From the NCBI GenBank assembly GCA_030603665.1, contig JAUVXJ010000023.1, positions 1-38,678 on the forward strand: a DNA stretch of 38,678 bases. Reading direction: 5' to 3'. The stretch comes from Chloroflexota bacterium. Its GTDB lineage: Bacteria; Chloroflexota; Anaerolineae; UBA7937; B3-Chlor. Below, piece by piece: positions 31,109 to 38,255 of this stretch (position 1 is its first letter; each line of letters starts with the position of its first letter). The notes under the pieces are model-generated. The model made no database searches. It was not told where the DNA came from and was given only the letters and a program-made list of their open reading frames with translations. The translations under genes and the position numbers were made by a program.

Positions 31109-31813
31109 CTATACCGTGTCTGCACTCCAGATTACCGAGATGGAGCCGTTGTTGGCGACGATGGTGTTCCGGTTGATGGCTTTGTAGACATAGAGCTTGT
31201 ACGTGCGGGCGTTGTTGATGCGGTCTGCGTAGTGCGCCATGATGGTGCACCGCTCGTTGTTGGCGTTGAAGCGGACGCGGGACGTCTGGCCCTTGCCTGT
31301 GGTGTCTCGGTAGACGCGGGTGCAGGCGATGTTCCAGGCGGTCCAACCGGTGTTTTCCATGTCGACGTTCTGCACCACCAGGACGTTGAAGTACTGGCCT
31401 CCGGTGGGGGTGACGGTGACTTGGACGCTCTGGTATTGCTGCCAGCTGTTGACGACGGTCTGGCTGCTGCTGCTGTCGCTGTAGCCGAACTCGAAGGTCG
31501 GGGGTGAGAAAGAGAGCTTTGCGGGTGTGATCTCTCCGGCTCCGACGTCTGCGGTGGCGATCTCTGCGTCTTTGATCATGCCGGAGGTGACCCACCCGCC
31601 GGGCGCGCCGTCGAACGTCGCCAGGATGACGCCCTGAGAGCCGTCGGCTACGAAGCCTACTACACAGGCCGCCCCATCGGTCAGTAGTTCCTCTCCGATG
31701 TGGTGTGCCACTGGCACGTCGACGATGATGCGAGACATGGAGCCGAATAGCTGCACGGCGGCAAGGTGGTTGGTGGAATCGTAGCCGTGGATGATGCCTC
31801 TCTCGAAGATCAT
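31109..31813 (-). CDS. Phage baseplate/tail-spike-type protein
   Basis: 234 residues from the ATG at 31813. The open frame continues to a TTG at 31915, but that extension is made entirely of two adjacent 44-bp repeat elements, so the later start is preferred. The N-terminal part (FERGIIHGYDSTNHLAAVQLFGSMS...VPVAHHI, GAACVVGFV) resembles the OB-fold domain of baseplate or spike proteins; a middle Gly/Ala segment leads to a C-terminal beta domain with many aromatic residues. Probably a tail or fibre component. Confidence 0.5.
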   Translation of the reverse strand: MIFERGIIHGYDSTNHLAAVQLFGSMSRIIVDVPVAHHIGEELLTDGAACVVGFVADGSQGVILATFDGAPGGWVTSGMIKDAEIATADVGAGEITPAKLSFSPPTFEFGYSDSSSSQTVVNSWQQYQSVQVTVTPTGGQYFNVLVVQNVDMENTGWTAWNIACTRVYRDTTGKGQTSRVRFNANNERCTIMAHYADRINNARTYKLYVYKAINRNTIVANNGSISVIWSADTV

Positions 31814-31826
31814 GTGCCCCTGTACT

Positions 31827-31870
31827 TTGGTGTCACGGCCGCTTCCTCGAGCTGCGATCGGTGTCACCAA
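31827..31870. repeat. 44-bp arm-bounded element 6
   Basis: TTGGTGTC...GTCACCAA, 44 bp, interior contains CTCGAG. One base separates it from the next element. Confidence 0.75.
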
Positions 31871-31871
31871 T

Positions 31872-31915
31872 ATGGTGTCCAGCTGCTGGCCGGGATCCCG
31901 AATCGCTGTCACCAA
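31872..31915. repeat. 44-bp arm-bounded element 7
   Basis: ATGGTGTC...GTCACCAA, 44 bp, interior contains GGGATCCC. Confidence 0.75.
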
Positions 31916-31918
31916 TAG

Positions 31919-31993
31919 GGGGCAAGGGGAGTCGGTGAAGCCGGACCGCTCCCCCTGCCCATCGCTTGCCCCGGTGGTGCTGATGGCACCACC
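31919..31993. repeat. Two adjacent hairpins in an intergenic gap
   Basis: GGGGCAAG (31919-31926) pairs with CTTGCCCC (31965-31972), with GGGGAG/CTCCCC nested inside; next to it GGTGGTGC pairs with GCACCACC (31973-31993). They lie between two structural genes and may slow transcription or protect the transcript end. Confidence 0.7.
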
Positions 31994-32013
31994 ACCAAGG
32001 TTAAGCGGCTAGT

Positions 32014-32388
32014 CTAGGCCTGGGCACCTCCCAGGTACCAGATGAGTAGCGTGAACGTGGCCGTCGGCGTGGAGCCGCCGGTCAAGTTCAGGTCGATCTC
32101 GACCTCGCTGCCGGCTGCGATGTGCACAGGGGCCTCGGTGCCGCCCATGTGGACACTCTGCCAGTCGCCGGGGGTGAGGGCCGTGTTAGCCGTTATGGCG
32201 GCTATGACGTCCGTCCCGTCGTCCTGGATGTCGATGGTGCAGCCGGTCGGTGAGCCGGTGAACACAGTGGGGTTGAAGGAGACGCCCACGATGGTCATAG
32301 CCTCCAGCGCGTCGAAGCCGATCACGCTGTCAGCGTCGGCAAGCGCGGGGCACTGGAAGCTGAGGGTGCGCATTACTTCGGATGCCAT
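32014..32388 (-). CDS. Small phage structural protein (decoration/fibre candidate)
   Basis: 124 residues, unrecognised. All-beta with an even Gly/Thr/Ala pattern (VGVSFNPTVFTGSPTGCTIDIQDDG, then GSEVEIDLNLTGGSTPTATFTLLIWYLG), like capsid decoration proteins. Its ATG follows AGGAGGT. It is downstream of the capsid gene. Confidence 0.5.
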   Translation of the reverse strand: MASEVMRTLSFQCPALADADSVIGFDALEAMTIVGVSFNPTVFTGSPTGCTIDIQDDGTDVIAAITANTALTPGDWQSVHMGGTEAPVHIAAGSEVEIDLNLTGGSTPTATFTLLIWYLGGAQA

Positions 32389-32414
32389 GGTGTTACCTCC
32401 TGGTTGTCTCGGTC

Positions 32415-32834
32415 TCAGGCGTGGTCTGCGTACTGGCCCACTTTCAGAAACTTTCGAGTGGCTACCGATAGTCCGTGGACCGACTGAGCCGAGAAGTATG
32501 CAGCGAACGCGATTTGGAGACCTTGCGCGAGTGTGTCCGGTTGGCAGGTCCCGACGATGATGAGAAAGGTGAGGTCAGCACCGAGCGCGGAAGCGATGCA
32601 GCCGAGCGCCCACGGTAGAACGCCAACGAGGGCGCAGCCGATGAGCCATGCAAAGCGTTTGGCCTCCTTGGGGAGGTCCCGCCATTTCTCGCTGAGCCCT
32701 GGCACAAGTTCAAGGACTAGAGCGAGGACGCCGCTGACGATGCTGAGGACGAGGGCGGGGGTGAGCGCTACCACGAGTGGCAGCGAGGCGAGGGCCACGA
32801 TGGCTACGCCCACCTGTAGGATGGTGAATAGCAT
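32415..32834 (-). CDS. Phage membrane protein (holin candidate)
   Basis: 139 residues from the ATG at 32834, behind AAAGGAG; an earlier in-frame ATG at 32870 has no ribosome site. About three hydrophobic segments (starting LFTILQVGVAIVALASLPLVV; about 75-100; about 105-125). A holin must let the signal-less endolysin reach the wall, and this is one of two candidates in the block. Weak evidence: only topology and context. Confidence 0.45.
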   Translation of the reverse strand: MLFTILQVGVAIVALASLPLVVALTPALVLSIVSGVLALVLELVPGLSEKWRDLPKEAKRFAWLIGCALVGVLPWALGCIASALGADLTFLIIVGTCQPDTLAQGLQIAFAAYFSAQSVHGLSVATRKFLKVGQYADHA

Positions 32835-32860
32835 GGTCCTGCTCCTTTCGGGTTGCGCTC

Positions 32861-32904
32861 TTGGTGCCACTGTTGGAGGTGGCCACGTCGAACGCTGTCA
32901 CCAT
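32861..32904. repeat. 44-bp arm-bounded element 8, at the end of the capsid gene
   Basis: TTGGTGCC...GTCACCAT, 44 bp, interior contains GTGGCCAC. On the minus strand the capsid stop codon TAA runs straight into TGGTGACAGCG, the same arrangement as behind the endolysin gene. Confidence 0.8.
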
Positions 32905-34943
32905 TAGGCGACGTTGCTCTTGTGCAGCGGGCGATAGTCCGCAACACCTACAGCGACGAAGAAGCGCGCTTTGATGCGCATCTCGTCGTTGGTGAACATG
33001 CTGCCCACGACCTGATCATCAGCGACGAACAGCTCGGGCTCTCGCCCGTACCTGTAGCCGATGCAGATCCCTGGGCAATCTTCGGGCGCGCACGCTGCCG
33101 CCCAATCGTTCGCGTCGGTCCACTCTGGCACGACGATGACGCTGCCGCTCTTGTAGCGGGGCTCGATGTGGTGATAGGTCGCCTCTGCCGACCAGGGCTG
33201 CTCGAAGATGGTGAGCGCGGTGCGCTCAAGCTCGATGGGCACGAGGCAGTACTTGGGCCGTATGCCCAGGACCGCGCTCGACGTCGGCTCGGTCTGCTGG
33301 TACACGGCCTGGATGATGACGTCCCACTGCGCGGCGCTCAGGGCCGTGGTCAGTAGGTTGGTGTGACCGCCCGCGTCGAAGAGGGCTACAGCGTCGGCCA
33401 TGGTCGGGCCTACTCCGGCGTTGGCTGTGAAGATAGCCGAGACGAGGCCAGAGAGGGTACGCCATGCGGCGTTGCCGATCTCGCGAGGGATGCGCTTCAC
33501 CGCGCCCACGTCGTCGCGGTCGAACATCTCAAGCGTGATGCCGATGTAGCCGCCCTTCTTCACGAAGTCTGCGGTCTCTTCGTTGTCCGACCAATCAAGC
33601 TCGGTGTAGCCTGCGCCCTCGGCGACGGTCGGGAGGTTGCCGATGCCTCCGCTCTTGATGAGCGTGACTTGATTCAACGTGCCGAAGTCCTCTTCGTAGA
33701 CGACTGGCGTCCACCACTTCGGTCTCACGTTGTAGGCCTGAAGCAAGACCTTGTTGAGCACGTTCTTCACGACCGAGGTCATGGAGGCCGTGGTGACGTT
33801 GGCCAGCTGGACTCTGGCGGGGTCGAACCGCCCGTAGAAGTCATAGTCACCGCTCAACATGAGGTAGAGCTCTCGGATTCCGGTCAGCCGTGCGATGTCC
33901 GAGTGGTCGTCGGGAAGCTGGAGCCCCATCAAACGCTCGAACGCCATTTGCACACGGTCGAGGCTGGTCAACATGCCAGAGACGCGGGGATCGTCCAGCG
34001 CGTCACCTGCGCCAGTGATCACCTTGTCTTCCAACATGCCGGCGAGCATAGTGCGGTAGCGCGCGATCTCTGCGTCCAGCGCGTCGGGTGCGAACACTCG
34101 ACCGGTGAACTGTGCGCGTATCGCCTCTTTCATGGGCTGAGGTAGGTCGCACCATGTCAGCTGTCCCTCGAGGACGGTTTGACACTGTGCGCGTAGAAGC
34201 CCCTGCGCCTTCTCGGCTGCGTCGTCTGCTGCCGTAGCGTTGTCGATGGCGAGTGCGGTGTCTTGCACTTCGGTCTCGACGGGTGCCGGCACGGCTGCTG
34301 GGACTTCGGTGGTGACTCGCGTCTCCTGGGGGGCTGGCGGCGGGTCACTCTTGACAGGTGCCTCTTTCGGTGTGGTGGTCTTGTCGTCTGGCATGTGTTG
34401 CCCTCCTCTCACTGAGTTCAAGACTCTATCGAAGCTCCCGCCCGATGCGGGATAGAACACAAGGTCAACGGAGTAGACAGACCTGATCTCGGTGGCCACC
34501 CTGGTCCTGCCGTCCATGTAGTAGCCAGAGAACATGTCTGCGGAAAGCCCGATGTTGGGAACGGGCAGGTCTTTGGCGCGGTCCTCGATGATCTGGTCGA
34601 CAAGGTTCTCAACCCAATCGGCGGCTGGGGCGTTGGAGAGACGGAGCCGGCCGGTGAGCGCGCCTTTGGTGTGTGCGTCTTCGTCCCAGGTGACGTCTGC
34701 CATGACGCCCACGAGGTCGCGGACCGAGGCGCCAGATCCCCAAAAGCCCACGTGATCGACGAAGCAGGAAGCGCCCTGGAAGCGGTCGACCGCGGCCTTG
34801 AGGACTGGCGCAGGGAAGCGCCAGTTCGTCAGCGTGTCGCCCGCTTTGATCAGTGTGACGTCGTAGTCGGCCTTGTCGCTGCCGAGGGTAGCGTTCAAGG
34901 TGATCCGGACGTGATCTTCGTGCATGATCTCTCGGTCTGGCAT
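32904..34943 (-). CDS. Fused prohead protease and major capsid protein
   Basis: 679 residues. Residues 1-180 resemble Caudovirales prohead proteases, with likely catalytic H64 (CFVDH) and S134 (IGLSADM). A Pro/Thr/Glu-rich stretch (190-230) and a helical region (240-350) that may act as scaffold lead to an HK97-type capsid domain with the usual motifs (QVTLIKSGGIGNLPTVAEGAGYTELDWSDNEE...VKKGGYIGITLEMFDRDD...). An in-frame ATG at 34394 (M184) has its own strong ribosome site (GGAGGG), so the capsid part is probably also made alone. The first ATG follows AAGGAGGA. The protease would cleave scaffold during maturation. Confidence 0.8.
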   Translation of the reverse strand: MPDREIMHEDHVRITLNATLGSDKADYDVTLIKAGDTLTNWRFPAPVLKAAVDRFQGASCFVDHVGFWGSGASVRDLVGVMADVTWDEDAHTKGALTGRLRLSNAPAADWVENLVDQIIEDRAKDLPVPNIGLSADMFSGYYMDGRTRVATEIRSVYSVDLVFYPASGGSFDRVLNSVRGGQHMPDDKTTTPKEAPVKSDPPPAPQETRVTTEVPAAVPAPVETEVQDTALAIDNATAADDAAEKAQGLLRAQCQTVLEGQLTWCDLPQPMKEAIRAQFTGRVFAPDALDAEIARYRTMLAGMLEDKVITGAGDALDDPRVSGMLTSLDRVQMAFERLMGLQLPDDHSDIARLTGIRELYLMLSGDYDFYGRFDPARVQLANVTTASMTSVVKNVLNKVLLQAYNVRPKWWTPVVYEEDFGTLNQVTLIKSGGIGNLPTVAEGAGYTELDWSDNEETADFVKKGGYIGITLEMFDRDDVGAVKRIPREIGNAAWRTLSGLVSAIFTANAGVGPTMADAVALFDAGGHTNLLTTALSAAQWDVIIQAVYQQTEPTSSAVLGIRPKYCLVPIELERTALTIFEQPWSAEATYHHIEPRYKSGSVIVVPEWTDANDWAAACAPEDCPGICIGYRYGREPELFVADDQVVGSMFTNDEMRIKARFFVAVGVADYRPLHKSNVA

Positions 34944-34978
34944 GGTCTATTCCTCCTTCGATACGGGCTGCGCCCTTA

Positions 34979-35287
34979 TCAGGATGTATCCTCCCTGCGC
35001 CAAACCTTCTTCCAGCCCGTCGGCCCCTGGATGATGGCGACCTTGTGCGGGTACACTTTGTAGCTCATCACGTCCTCGCGTTTGATGCCGAGGGCTTTGA
35101 GGGCTTTCTTGAGCCCCTTCTCGTCGTCCTCGATGATCTCAGCGAGTGTGAGGTCGGCGGCGTCCTGGTCCTCCGTGACCATTTCCTCGCGTGGAGGGGC
35201 CTCGTCTATGGGGTGCTGGCCCTTGATGTGCCGGCGTAGGCCCGACTTGCTCTTGAAGGTCTTTGCGCACTCTGGACACTGAAACAT
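34979..35287 (-). CDS. C2H2 zinc-finger protein in the phage head operon
   Basis: 102 residues. Residues 4-25 are a textbook C2H2 finger: C4-x2-C7-x12-H20-x4-H25 (CPECAKTFKSKSGLRRH), with the conserved Phe and Leu in place. The remainder is acidic then basic (EEMVTEDQDAADLTLAEIIEDDEKGLKKALKALG, then YPHKVAIIQGPTGWKKVWR). The finger suggests DNA or protein binding. C2H2 fingers are rare in bacteria and phages. It lies between portal and protease-capsid genes, with an excellent ribosome site (AAAGGAGG). Confidence 0.8.
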   Translation of the reverse strand: MFQCPECAKTFKSKSGLRRHIKGQHPIDEAPPREEMVTEDQDAADLTLAEIIEDDEKGLKKALKALGIKREDVMSYKVYPHKVAIIQGPTGWKKVWRREDTS

Positions 35288-35342
35288 GACTTCCTCCTTT
35301 GTCCTTCGATACGCGGCTTTGCCGCTACTCAGGATGCATCGT

Positions 35343-35396
35343 TTGGTGACAGCTAGTCGCCCGATCGGGCCGAGCTGGCGGGTTCGCTGTCACCAT
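35343..35396. repeat. 54-bp arm-bounded element 9, at the end of the portal gene
   Basis: TTGGTGAC...GTCACCAT, 54 bp. The arms are those of the 44-bp elements; the interior is exactly 10 bp longer. It covers the last codons and stop of the portal gene. Confidence 0.8.
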
Positions 35397-36723
35397 CGGC
35401 GGGGTCTGTGGTGTCCGCTGGTGTTTGCTCCAATTCGGTCATAAGCGCCTCCACGTCGATGATCTCTCCGGCAAACTTGTAGGCGATTTCGAGGGCTTTG
35501 CGGGTGGTGATCCAGCCTTCGGCCTTCATGCCTACTAGAAACTCGATGATGTGCTTTGCTGCCTCTGCGGTCTTGAGCGCGTCCTCCTCTCGGAGGTCCG
35601 AGACGGTGTAGGCAAGTTGTAGGCCGCCTCGTGGCGTGTGCATGTGCGCGCCGGGGATCTGGAGGGCGCGGTGGTGGGCCTTCTCTATGAGGTCGAGCAC
35701 CATGTCGCAAAAGAACATCTGACGGTGCTCGTAGTGGCGGATGGTTGGTCCGGTCATCTCCGTGGCTGTGGCTCTGGTGGCGCTCTCGCCTTCTGCGAGG
35801 TAGTGCAAGGGGATCCCTGCTCCGGCGGCGATCATCAGCCGGAGGGCTTTCCCATCGTCCTTGACGTCCTCGGCCTTGATGTCGGGCTGGACGGGTGACC
35901 ATTCCTCGGTTTCGTCGGTGACGATGACGCTGCCTGGAGATGGTGGCTTGGCGTACTGCCCTTGCTTGGCCTGAATGTCGGCTGGACCTGCCCCTTCGAT
36001 CTTGACGTGCCAGAGGAAAGCGTTTTTGTAGCGGTTGACTCTGACGCGATCCTCCAGCCATTCCTTGTAGCGTCTCAGCCAACCGAGCAGAGGGGTGAGG
36101 TCGCCCTGTCCTCGGATGCAGCCGACCGGACGGTTGACCGCGTAGTGGAGCATGACAGGTTCCTCGATGTTGTCTTTGGCGGCCTCCCATGCTGGCCACC
36201 ACTTGCCGATGATGGGCTTGTCGGTCCTCAGCTCATGGTAGCGCAGCTCTCGCTCCAGGTCTTCGGGGTCCGCCTCTATCTGGTCGATCTTCACAGCGGG
36301 GATGGCCCGGAAGTAAGAGAGTCCGTCAGCGGGGTTGGTGTGCATGGTGATGAAGATTTCTCCGCTGCGGGTGAGTTCGCTGCACCATTGGTAGTAGCGC
36401 ATCTCTAGCTTGTTCAGCCGGTGGCTGGTGAGGGCGTTGATGAAGTCGTCGATGTAGCCGACGGGTGATGTGATCTGGATTCCTGCTCCGACCACGTAGT
36501 CGGTGGTGAGCGAGACGATGCGGAACGCGAGGGGGTTTGTCCTCCAGGCGGTCAACGCATCTTCGAGGTCGTCTCTGATCTCCCACCAGCGTTTGTCCTG
36601 TGGTCCGGCTGCGCCTGAGACTTGGTCCCACCACTTGTTATCCACGACCTTGACCGCAGCCTGGATACGGGCGTCGATTACGTCGCCGAAGAGCCTCCCA
36701 GCAATTCTCTCCCTCCAGTTCAT
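35353..36723 (-). CDS. Phage portal protein
   Basis: 456 residues. The dodecameric portal is the vertex for DNA entry and the docking site for terminase and tail. Recognisable family features: helical N-terminus (WRERIAGRLFGDVIDARIQAA), the segment RIVSLTTDYVVGAGIQI with EMRYYQWCSELTRSGEIFI typical of siphovirus-type portals, and GIPLHYLAEGESATRATATEM near 300-320, followed by a long helix. The start is coupled to the previous gene by ATGA. The last residues (SEPASSARSGD) are encoded by a 54-bp repeat element. Confidence 0.85.
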   Translation of the reverse strand: MNWRERIAGRLFGDVIDARIQAAVKVVDNKWWDQVSGAAGPQDKRWWEIRDDLEDALTAWRTNPLAFRIVSLTTDYVVGAGIQITSPVGYIDDFINALTSHRLNKLEMRYYQWCSELTRSGEIFITMHTNPADGLSYFRAIPAVKIDQIEADPEDLERELRYHELRTDKPIIGKWWPAWEAAKDNIEEPVMLHYAVNRPVGCIRGQGDLTPLLGWLRRYKEWLEDRVRVNRYKNAFLWHVKIEGAGPADIQAKQGQYAKPPSPGSVIVTDETEEWSPVQPDIKAEDVKDDGKALRLMIAAGAGIPLHYLAEGESATRATATEMTGPTIRHYEHRQMFFCDMVLDLIEKAHHRALQIPGAHMHTPRGGLQLAYTVSDLREEDALKTAEAAKHIIEFLVGMKAEGWITTRKALEIAYKFAGEIIDVEALMTELEQTPADTTDPADGDSEPASSARSGD

Positions 36724-36974
36724 AGCACCCCTACCCTTTCCAGCAATATGTTGAGCACCAACCCCACCAGCATCAGGAGCACGGAGACGTAGATCTTGTT
36801 CATCGTGACCTTCAACTGCTCTATGTCCTCCGCCAGGTCATCCAGTTGTTCTCTGGTCAGCATGCCGTACACGCAGCCTGGCCGCTCGTCCACGGCCACG
36901 CCTTTGACCCTGGTGCTGCGATATCTGCGCAGGACCGCCTTCAGTCGCTCCACTCCCTCTCCGTCACTTGCCAT
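36720..36974 (-). CDS. Small protein with C-terminal membrane helix
   Basis: 84 residues. A charged helical N-terminal half (LTREQLDDLAEDIEQLKVTMN) is followed by one membrane segment (IYVSVLLMLVGLVLNILL). Shape resembles XhlA/hemolysin-type phage proteins that sit beside holins. Overlaps the portal start by 4 bp. No good ribosome site; probably translated by coupling to an upstream reading frame. Confidence 0.55.
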   Translation of the reverse strand: MASDGEGVERLKAVLRRYRSTRVKGVAVDERPGCVYGMLTREQLDDLAEDIEQLKVTMNKIYVSVLLMLVGLVLNILLERVGVL

Positions 36975-37048
36975 CCCTGATCACGCTCCTCGCGGTTGGC
37001 GGGCCGGGGGGCTTCAGTCCTTGCTGGGTCCTGCTTGGTCGCGCCCGC
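36941..37048 (-). CDS. Possible 35-residue leader-type reading frame
   Basis: An ATG at 37048, after a G-rich stretch, opens a short frame (MAGATKQDPARTE...EREWSD) that ends inside the start of the next gene, overlapping by 34 bp. It fills an otherwise empty gap and could feed ribosomes into the next gene. Evidence is weak: no homology recognised. Confidence 0.25.
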   Translation of the reverse strand, partial: AGATKQDPARTEAPRPANREERDQGWQVTEREWSD

Positions 37049-37073
37049 CATGACTCTTGCCCCCCGGTCGCCA

Positions 37074-37388
37074 TCAAAGATCGATACCCAGCTCCGTCGA
37101 AAGCTCATCCAGCGCCTTGGCGAAGGCATCCGCCAGGCCGTCCGCGGCGTCGCCAGACAGGGCACGCTTGGCCCGCATCAGCCTGGCTAGCTGCCCCGCG
37201 CCTCTGGATAGCAGCTGCAGGGTCTTGGCCGGATCGATGTTCGCTTCCAGGACGCGGCGCATGCAGATGCGCAACATCCCAATCTCCTCATCGACAGAGA
37301 CGTCGCCTGCAGCCGCGAGCCGCGCGACGTCGAGGAGTTCGTCCTCCGAGAAGGTCCTGCTATAGAAACCGCTCACCTTCCTCACCAT
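37074..37388 (-). CDS. Hypothetical helical phage protein
   Basis: 104 residues. All-helical with a conserved-looking core (EEIGMLRICMRRVLEANIDPAKTLQLLSRGAGQLARLMRAKRAL). I recall similar small proteins from mobile elements of Chloroflexota but cannot name the family. Located before the portal, where a small terminase subunit would usually sit, so that role is possible but not shown. Overlaps the preceding small gene. Confidence 0.5.
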   Translation of the reverse strand: MVRKVSGFYSRTFSEDELLDVARLAAAGDVSVDEEIGMLRICMRRVLEANIDPAKTLQLLSRGAGQLARLMRAKRALSGDAADGLADAFAKALDELSTELGIDL

Positions 37389-37497
37389 CCAGCATGTTTA
37401 GGATCGAATCCAGCTCACTCGCCCTGGGCACGACCAGGATCAATGCACGAAAGAGCAACCCGTACAGCCGCACCACCAGCCCCGTGGCGAAGGTCAT
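37360..37497 (-). CDS. Very small hydrophobic protein
   Basis: 45 residues: MTFATGLVVRLYGLLFRALIL and an acidic end. Its ATG overlaps the stop of the upstream membrane gene by 4 bp (ATGA), and its end overlaps the next gene. One hydrophobic segment; unrecognised. Confidence 0.45.
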   Translation of the reverse strand: MTFATGLVVRLYGLLFRALILVVPRASELDSILNMLDGEEGERFL

Positions 37498-37814
37498 CTC
37501 AGCTCCCTTCTCAGGATGAGCAGGAACAGCAACCCCGTGCCCAGGGTCCCTAGCAGTCCCACCGCGAAGATCGGCCAGAACAGCTCCAGCATCAGGGTCT
37601 CGAAGGTCAGCAGCCGGGAGCGCATGGTGCTCACGGCAAACACACTGCCCCACAGCAGGTCCTGCCAGAAGATGAAGGCCGTCAACAGCACCAGTGCGAT
37701 GACAGCCGGCCGCCGTGGCCTGAGCAGGGAGAAGTAGTAGCAGGCTGCTCCGCTCAAGATGGCGACCAGGCCGAAGACCAGCAAGATCAGTGATTGCCCT
37801 ATGTCTGCACTCAT
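37494..37814 (-). CDS. Small membrane protein (three predicted segments)
   Basis: 106 residues with hydrophobic segments at about 7-27, 37-55 and 75-98, ending in a basic tail (RRELR). Short size, topology and position before the portal allow a holin or accessory membrane role. A strong terminator separates it from the upstream gene at 37989, so it needs read-through or its own promoter. Confidence 0.5.
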   Translation of the reverse strand: MSADIGQSLILLVFGLVAILSGAACYYFSLLRPRRPAVIALVLLTAFIFWQDLLWGSVFAVSTMRSRLLTFETLMLELFWPIFAVGLLGTLGTGLLFLLILRRELR

Positions 37815-37841
37815 GGTCTATGCCCATCGCCTCCGCTCCCC

Positions 37842-37903
37842 AAAAAGAAAGGAGCCCTGGGATCCGCCCCTGACTCCACATCGGGGGCAAATCCTCGGGC
37901 TCC
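37842..37903 (-). terminator. Strong hairpin terminator after the 68-residue gene
   Basis: On the minus strand a long stem (GGAGCCC...GGGCTCC, with GCCCC/GGGGC nested inside) is followed by TTTCTTTTT. It lies between the first small gene and the rest of the block. Confidence 0.85.
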
Positions 37904-37988
37904 CTGACGGCTTTCGCTTGGGGAGCTGCGAGACCCTAGCCTCTTCCTCGCCTTATGGGAGGCTTATGCCGTATTTACGAGTGCTCCA

Positions 37989-38195
37989 CTACTGCCTGAT
38001 ACGCAGGATGTACTTGCTCTTCTGGCGGCTCACATCCAGCTCGGCGCTATCGGGCACCTGCTCCAGGAACCCCAGGAGGCGTTCCAGAGAGGGGAAGACC
38101 CGTGTCAGCTCCGATCTGACCTGAGAGGGCTCCCTCACGGCCCTCTCGTGAACCTTCAGTTTACGTACTTTGTCTATGAACCGCATATCAGACAT
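37989..38195 (-). CDS. 68-residue basic protein in a self-contained, operator-controlled unit
   Basis: MSDMRFIDKVRKLKVHERAV... to SKYILRIRQ: a small, basic, mostly helical protein that I do not recognise. It is bounded by a perfect promoter with an SOS-type operator upstream and a strong terminator downstream. Such a unit fits a small regulator, an antiterminator that lets transcription pass the terminator, or a host gene just outside the prophage. Ribosome site weak (GGGGTAGA). Confidence 0.55.
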   Translation of the reverse strand: MSDMRFIDKVRKLKVHERAVREPSQVRSELTRVFPSLERLLGFLEQVPDSAELDVSRQKSKYILRIRQ

Positions 38196-38211
38196 GATCT
38201 ACCCCGCTTAT

Positions 38212-38225
38212 AGAACAAGTGTTCT
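38212..38225. promoter_or_regulatory. SOS-type (LexA-like) operator
   Basis: AGAACAAGTGTTCT: perfect 6-bp arms around AG, matching the GAAC-N4-GTTC box bound by Gram-positive-type LexA. One base separates it from the -10 element, so binding would block the promoter. Confidence 0.6.
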
Positions 38226-38226
38226 A

Positions 38227-38255
38227 ATTATAGGGGAATTCTCCTCTCTTGTCAA
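38227..38255 (-). promoter_or_regulatory. Perfect-consensus sigma-70 promoter
   Basis: Minus strand TTGACA (38250-38255), exactly 17 bp, TATAAT (38227-38232), 32 bp before the ATG at 38195. Confidence 0.9.

Larger units (their letters stand above)
21260..38195 (-). mobile_element. Prophage-like block (tailed-phage head genes, endolysin, no integrase seen)
   Basis: An almost continuous minus-strand gene array with short overlaps: portal, protease-capsid fusion, connector-type proteins, large terminase, endolysin and tail/baseplate proteins. No integrase, recombinase, tape measure, tail tube, small terminase or replication gene is recognised. The lack of a tape measure suggests a short-tailed particle, a very reduced phage, or a domesticated element. 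Limits are approximate: the left is set by the PEP-CTERM remnant at 20831, the right by the promoter at 38227 and the PEP-CTERM gene at 38489. Confidence 0.75.

Noticed and set aside
31814..31915. N-terminal extension of the baseplate-type protein to the TTG at 31915
   Set aside because: The extension is encoded by two adjacent 44-bp elements and the domain similarity begins at the ATG at 31813.
37038..37080. TTGGTCGC...GGTCGCCAT, resembling a 44-bp element
   Set aside because: The arms are not inverted repeats of each other and the length does not match 44 or 54 bp.
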